This document shows positions 4,081 to 7,457 of a DNA stretch of 7,457 nt, piece after piece (within the stretch, counting starts at the first letter, position 1; each line of letters opens with the position of its first letter). The translations under genes were made by a program, and so were the position numbers. The DNA comes from Microcaldota archaeon (GTDB lineage Archaea; Micrarchaeota; Micrarchaeia; Micrarchaeales; Micrarchaeaceae), in assembly GCA_021827955.1 (NCBI GenBank), contig JAKATY010000032.1:1-7457 (forward strand), written 5' to 3'. The notes under the pieces were generated by a model. The model was not told where the DNA came from and ran no database searches. It was given only the letters and a program-made list of their open reading frames with translations.

Positions 4081-6155
4081 TATTCCATCATCTTGCTGAT
4101 GTAGCACGAAGAGCCGTTGCTGAGCCCGTTTCCTACATGCAGTATGTTGCCGTACATACCTTTGTATGCCGTGTAGTTCGCGCCGAGGAATATGACAGGG
4201 GTGCCAGAGGCAAGCAGGTCATTGTAGCACCCTCTTCCTGTTATGGTCTCCGTTGCATTGCTTATAGTGCACGTGTAGTTTGAGATTGATATCACTCTTG
4301 CCACCTTGCCCAGAGATGAGAGTGTGCTTTGCAGGCTTGTAGCGCAAGATGCAGTCGAGAGGTTTATCGGGGCTGAAGCGTTGAGAGCTATAAGCACCAG
4401 CCCGTGCGATTTTATCGCGCTAATGAAGTAGCTTATTGGAAGGAAGGAATTGGCGCTTGCCGCATAAGCGTAGGTAGCGTAAGTATAGATCAGCACGAGC
4501 ACGAACAGCAGCAGGAACAAGAGCCTCCATGTGCGCCTCGTCCTGTGAGTAAGCCTCAATTTGTGCCTTTTCTTTAGCCTGCCGTAAGTAAGAGAATAGA
4601 AGAGCAAAAGCAACACTATGCCTATCGCAAAAGAGATCAGCGCTGCGTAAAGCGGGGCCGTGGCGAGCTTGGAAGGGATGCTTGCGCCTGAACCGGCGAG
4701 CATCGCTGCGACCGCGCCTCCGTCGATGCTCTTTGTGAAAGCAGGCATGCTGAATGCAGGAGCGTAAGACGAAGCTGAAGCCTTTATCGAGCTCGCTAGC
4801 GAAGAAAGCGAGGAAAGCTCGCTGGAGTTTATCACCGATGAAAGCTCGGCGTTTATGCTCTGCTCCTGCGCCGCAAGCTTAGCGAGGGAGTATGGGACGC
4901 TGGCATAGTCGAGCTCGTGGAACGTTATGAGCATCGTGTTGTAGAGCGATGCATTGTACACTGGCATATATGCCGAGCCAAGCTTGAAATCGAGGGTGTT
5001 GAGCTTCGAGATTGAGCTTGAAATGCTAGAATTGGCCTTGCTCAGGTTCTGGCTTATGCTTGCGTTGAGTATCTGCGCGAACTGCACCTTGAGGCTGGAA
5101 AGCTCGTAGCTGAGGCTGGAATTGCTCATCCTTGAAGCAAGGAAAGAGGCTTCCTTTACGGTAGAATTGTATTTAGGATATGTAGCGTTTACAAAAGCGT
5201 CAAACTCTGCGGTGAGCTCGCTGCTTATCACAGGCTCGACGAAAGAATCGGCAAGCTGCGCTGAAGCCGCGCTCTGCGACTTGATGGAGGAATTTGAAAT
5301 GGGCATTGAAGAGAGGGAGGAGAGCTGCGCGCCTATCCTAGCTAGAAGGGTGCTGTTGAAGCTCAGGTATCTGCAGAAGCCCACGGAGTTGCAGTACCAA
5401 GGCATGCTGGCTGAAGAGCCGGAGCAGTTCTGGAACTGCGCTACATTGAAATTAGAAGGCAATGGGAATATAGGATTCTGCGGCATTGTTTTTGAGATCG
5501 AGGATATTCTTGAAAATGCGCTTTGAAGGGCTGATATCCTTGAGCCGAAATTGGATACGTTTACGCCGGAAAGCGCTGAGGTGAAAGAAGCATAGCTTGA
5601 ATTGAAAGAGCCGTAGCTGCTCGAGAAGTTCATTATCCCAAGGCCGAAAGGTTCTGAAGGGCCTCCGGTAGAGGCAAGCACTTTCCTGCAAACTGGCACA
5701 GACTCGCAAGAGAAGCATTCGTTTCCGAGAGTGCAGCTATACTGCACAAGCCCGGTCTCTATAAGGCAATCGTTTATAGTTGGGGACGCTTGCGAGACGT
5801 AGGAATGCATCTCCGTGCTTAGATTCGAGAATACGCTTTGGTTTGGGAAATACATGCTTATTAGGAAAGAGTGCAGTACTGGATAGATCAAAGAGGAATT
5901 GACGATTATGGAATACTTGCCGCTGGTGGTGTTTGCTACTATATATCCCTTGCTTGTTTTTATCACAATGTAGGTGTAATTCCCTACGCTTTGGTTGTAG
6001 AACGATGAAGAGGAGATGACAGCGCTTGGCAGGTATTTGCCAAGGAAAGCGCCAAAGCTGCTGTTTATAGTTATGCTGCTTGGCGCCGCAGAATATGAAA
6101 CAGAGAGCAGGAGCATTAACGCAATAGAGGCAAATAGATAAGCAAATCTAGCCAT
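4065..6155 (-). CDS. Large secreted/membrane protein: Ser/Asn-rich ectodomain, two TM helices, C-terminal four-Cys domain
   Basis: A 696-residue protein with no recognised family. The N-terminus is a signal peptide or anchor (about 1-25: MARF, a hydrophobic core, then SAAPSS). Residues 26-495 form an ectodomain rich in Ser, Asn and Ala with more than twenty N-glycosylation sequons. It has two cysteine clusters (130, 141, 147, 150, 156 and 244, 255, 261) and a helical, possibly coiled-coil stretch (about 290-460). Two transmembrane helices follow (about 501-523 and 545-566), joined by a very basic loop (526-544, many Lys/Arg/His) that should be cytoplasmic by the positive-inside rule. The C-terminal domain (567-696) is therefore outside too and carries cysteines 604, 629, 643 and 684, matching the neighbouring 180-residue protein. 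All twelve cysteines lie outside, in even numbers per side of the membrane pair. The frame is open up to 6305, but ATG 6155 is chosen because it gives the signal peptide, has AGGCGA four bases upstream and lies just downstream of a TATA box. The stop is TAA. A role in surface or S-layer architecture is inference. Confidence 0.88.
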   Translation of the reverse strand: MARFAYLFASIALMLLLSVSYSAAPSSITINSSFGAFLGKYLPSAVISSSSFYNQSVGNYTYIVIKTSKGYIVANTTSGKYSIIVNSSLIYPVLHSFLISMYFPNQSVFSNLSTEMHSYVSQASPTINDCLIETGLVQYSCTLGNECFSCESVPVCRKVLASTGGPSEPFGLGIMNFSSSYGSFNSSYASFTSALSGVNVSNFGSRISALQSAFSRISSISKTMPQNPIFPLPSNFNVAQFQNCSGSSASMPWYCNSVGFCRYLSFNSTLLARIGAQLSSLSSMPISNSSIKSQSAASAQLADSFVEPVISSELTAEFDAFVNATYPKYNSTVKEASFLASRMSNSSLSYELSSLKVQFAQILNASISQNLSKANSSISSSISKLNTLDFKLGSAYMPVYNASLYNTMLITFHELDYASVPYSLAKLAAQEQSINAELSSVINSSELSSLSSLASSIKASASSYAPAFSMPAFTKSIDGGAVAAMLAGSGASIPSKLATAPLYAALISFAIGIVLLLLFYSLTYGRLKKRHKLRLTHRTRRTWRLLFLLLFVLVLIYTYATYAYAASANSFLPISYFISAIKSHGLVLIALNASAPINLSTASCATSLQSTLSSLGKVARVISISNYTCTISNATETITGRGCYNDLLASGTPVIFLGANYTAYKGMYGNILHVGNGLSNGSSCYISKMMEYALSK

Positions 6156-6159
6156 ATAG

Positions 6160-6165
6160 TCGCCT
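6160..6165 (-). promoter_or_regulatory. Shine-Dalgarno-like site deciding the start at 6155
   Basis: AGGCGA on the minus strand, one mismatch from AGGTGA, lies four bases before ATG 6155. It supports this start over in-frame codons further upstream, which would fall in the promoter and in the terminator of the S-layer gene. Confidence 0.55.
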
Positions 6166-6171
6166 TTTTCA

Positions 6172-6205
6172 GTAGTATTTAAATGAAAACTTTTATAAAT
6201 ACTAC
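6172..6205. repeat. Perfect 10-bp inverted repeat overlapping the promoter
   Basis: GTAGTATTTA (6172-6181) and TAAATACTAC (6196-6205) are exact reverse complements separated by 14 bases, with arm centres 24 bases apart. Each arm overlaps a TATA-like element. The symmetry and position suggest an operator for a dimeric regulator, or a two-way promoter. No T-run follows the repeat, so a terminator is unlikely. Confidence 0.7.
6191..6201 (-). promoter_or_regulatory. TATA box of the two-gene surface-protein operon
   Basis: On the minus strand ATTTATAAAAG gives a good TATA box centred near 6196. A start about 26 bases on, near G6170, leaves a 15-base leader that contains the Shine-Dalgarno-like AGGCGA. 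A second TATA-like ATTTAAATA (6176-6184) would instead start transcription at the ATG itself (leaderless). The first fits the ribosome binding site better. Confidence 0.65.
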
Positions 6206-6267
6206 CAAAAAGCGGGAGACAATGCTTGAGAGATAGAGAGCGCAGAAAGAGGAATGCCAAGGCAAAA

Positions 6268-6341
6268 GCACAAAAAAGAAATAGAAAAAGAAGGAAAAGA
6301 AACAATAAAAAAGAATCAAAAACTAAAAAGAAAAAAGAAAG
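6268..6341 (-). terminator. Multiple T-tract terminator zone of the S-layer gene
   Basis: Downstream of the S-layer stop the minus strand is almost all pyrimidine, with successive runs of T6 (6336-6331), T5 (6329-6325), T5 (6322-6318), T6 (6312-6307) and T6 (6277-6272). Repeated oligo-T runs without a hairpin are typical of strong archaeal termination, as would suit a very highly transcribed gene placed just before another promoter. Confidence 0.75.
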
Positions 6342-6353
6342 AAGTTGCTAACT

Positions 6354-7457
6354 TTACGAAGAACTTGCTGCTGCGGCGTACAGATCGCTGATGAATTGGT
6401 TTGCTGCTGCCGTTGTCTCGTTAGCATAGTATCCTGCCACGAGAATCTTGTTGCCGTATGCCTGCAGTATCTGCGTTCCTGGAGTCATTGTTATGTTGTA
6501 CGACTTCTGCAGCTGTGCGCTGAGGGAGTTGACATATCCGCTGCCTACGAGTATCAAACTGCCGCTTGGGTTCGTTACCTGCGAATCAAGCACTACCAAC
6601 GGCGAAGTTGGAAGGTTTGTAAGCAGTGTCGGCGAATCCGCGCTGCTGACACTTGGAGTTGCGGTTATGTTGTTGATTCCTGTTATTGTGTACTTTGACG
6701 TTCCGCTGAGCGCTATCGTCGCGTTTACTGCGCCGATGCTGACGTTCGGTATGTTCGTTGCCTGGCCTATTCCATACGGGCCGAACAGTTTGTAGCTCTT
6801 GCTGATTGTCGTGCTGACTGGAGCGACTGCGAACTGAAGTTCGTCTACCGCCTTCGCGAAGTCCACTGTCACTGATGTTGGCGTTATTGACGCTACCTTG
6901 CTGCCCTTTTCAGTTCTGAACCCTGCCTGCACGTTAAAACTGGATCCCGTTGTGCTTGTATAGGTCATGTTGTTGTGCGTTCCTGTAGTGGAGTAGTTCA
7001 GCTGGAACAGTGGTGTTGCGCCTATTCCGCCAGTCGAGTTGTAGATTTCGAATGCAAGCGAATCTGTTGCTGCTGTGTTGCCCGGCACTGGTTCCTCCTG
7101 CATTGTGTACGTTGCATACGGGTTCTTAGTGCCTGGATTACTAAAGGAGGTACTTAGAGTGCTAAAGGCGAATGGGTTTGTTGGCTCTCCGTTCTGCTGG
7201 TTGTACGTTACGCTAGCTCCTGATGTCAGAGAAGGCACTGTCTTGCCTGATGAAGTATAGATTACCTGTGGGTGAGTACCGACTGATGCAAGTTCCGCCA
7301 GCGCAATATCATTTGCTGAGGCAACAACAGAGTTGTAATCCGAAACCTCTATGTTGCTAATTCCTGGAAGCGCTTTGCTCAGCTGTATGCCAGTCACGTT
7401 GTAGAACGTCTTGCTTATTGAACTGTTGGATTCTGTTGTTCCTATTCCGTTGAACGA
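6354..7457 (-). CDS. S-layer protein, C-terminal part (5' end beyond the window)
   Basis: The last 367 residues of a surface-layer protein. The frame stays open to the window edge, and the GTG at 7397 is an internal Val. The best family signal is in the last 80 or so residues: a VVLDSQVTNPSGSLILVGSGYVNSLSAQL-like segment (about 287-315, split here from a longer run) followed by GTQILQAYGNKILVAGY and a T/A-rich helix. This is the pattern of the archaeal S-layer C-terminal domain, with its 'LILVGGP..N' strand and a later 'ILLVAG' strand. The rest is Thr/Ser/Asn/Gly-rich, beta-prone sequence with many N-glycosylation sequons, little Arg and no visible cysteine. It ends in a short Ala/Ser tail without a transmembrane anchor or sorting motif. 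Codons GTT, ACT and GTC are more frequent than in the neighbours, as expected for heavy expression. A strong T-tract zone follows. The stop is TAA. Confidence 0.85.
   Translation of the reverse strand, partial: SFNGIGTTESNSSISKTFYNVTGIQLSKALPGISNIEVSDYNSVVASANDIALAELASVGTHPQVIYTSSGKTVPSLTSGASVTYNQQNGEPTNPFAFSTLSTSFSNPGTKNPYATYTMQEEPVPGNTAATDSLAFEIYNSTGGIGATPLFQLNYSTTGTHNNMTYTSTTGSSFNVQAGFRTEKGSKVASITPTSVTVDFAKAVDELQFAVAPVSTTISKSYKLFGPYGIGQATNIPNVSIGAVNATIALSGTSKYTITGINNITATPSVSSADSPTLLTNLPTSPLVVLDSQVTNPSGSLILVGSGYVNSLSAQLQKSYNITMTPGTQILQAYGNKILVAGYYANETTAAANQFISDLYAAAASSS

Noticed and set aside
5122..5526. 134-codon plus-strand frame opposite the 696-residue protein
   Set aside because: It is antisense to a frame with signal peptide, sequons, cysteine clusters and membrane helices, and has no promoter or ribosome binding site.
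6156..6305. A 50-residue hydrophobic N-terminal extension of the 696-residue protein, starting at 6305
   Set aside because: It is read from the pyrimidine-rich terminator zone, which gives Phe/Leu by composition, and it runs through the TATA box and inverted repeat. ATG 6155 gives a normal signal peptide with a ribosome binding site.
6254..6391. Plus-strand 45-codon frame encoding a Lys-rich peptide
   Set aside because: The Lys-rich content comes from the purine tract. There is no ribosome binding site at proper spacing, and it overlaps the end of the S-layer gene in antisense.
1..7457. CRISPR arrays, insertion sequences or integration sites
   Set aside because: I saw no regularly spaced repeats, transposase frames, terminal inverted repeats or target duplications.

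Overview
The window comes from an archaeon. The support is a class-I archaeal/eukaryal-type release factor (aRF1), Shine-Dalgarno sites of the GGTGA type, TTTAAATA/TTTATAAA-like TATA boxes instead of -35/-10 promoters, a tRNA without an encoded CCA, a two-domain archaeal protein disulfide oxidoreductase (PDO), and the C-terminal part of an S-layer glycoprotein. Coding regions favour ATA (Ile) and AGG/AGA (Arg). The mix of compact genes and Ser/Asn-rich, sequon-rich surface proteins would fit a DPANN/Micrarchaeota-like (ARMAN-type) lineage. That placement is a guess from general impression, not something shown by the sequence.

Left half, mostly plus strand (1-3392): the aRF1 gene, truncated at its 5' end by the window edge (1-1145); a gene for a 364-residue tail-anchored protein of uncertain family, with some RMD1/DUF155-like features (1245-2339); a minus-strand tRNA-Val(CAC) (2448-2519) whose TATA box sits so close that it may have almost no 5' leader; and a gene for a 216-residue PDO (2712-3362) with CETC and CPYC active sites, followed by a palindrome plus T-tract terminator.

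Right half, minus strand (3471-7457): a cell-surface block. Read in the direction of transcription it holds the 3' end of an S-layer protein gene (open at the window edge, stop at 6354), a T-rich terminator zone, a promoter embedded in a perfect 10-bp inverted repeat, a gene for a 696-residue secreted/membrane protein (4065-6155), and 51 bases later a gene for a 180-residue membrane-anchored protein (3471-4013). The last two look like one operon and share a C-terminal extracytoplasmic domain of about 120 residues with four matched cysteines. I recognise no named family for that domain.

How the genes may work together (inference): the two four-cysteine proteins are probably exposed under or within the S-layer and stabilised by disulfides. 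The convergent neighbouring PDO is a candidate for intracellular disulfide chemistry, but the sequence shows no direct functional link. The paralogous surface pair with its palindromic promoter is the part most likely to be undescribed.
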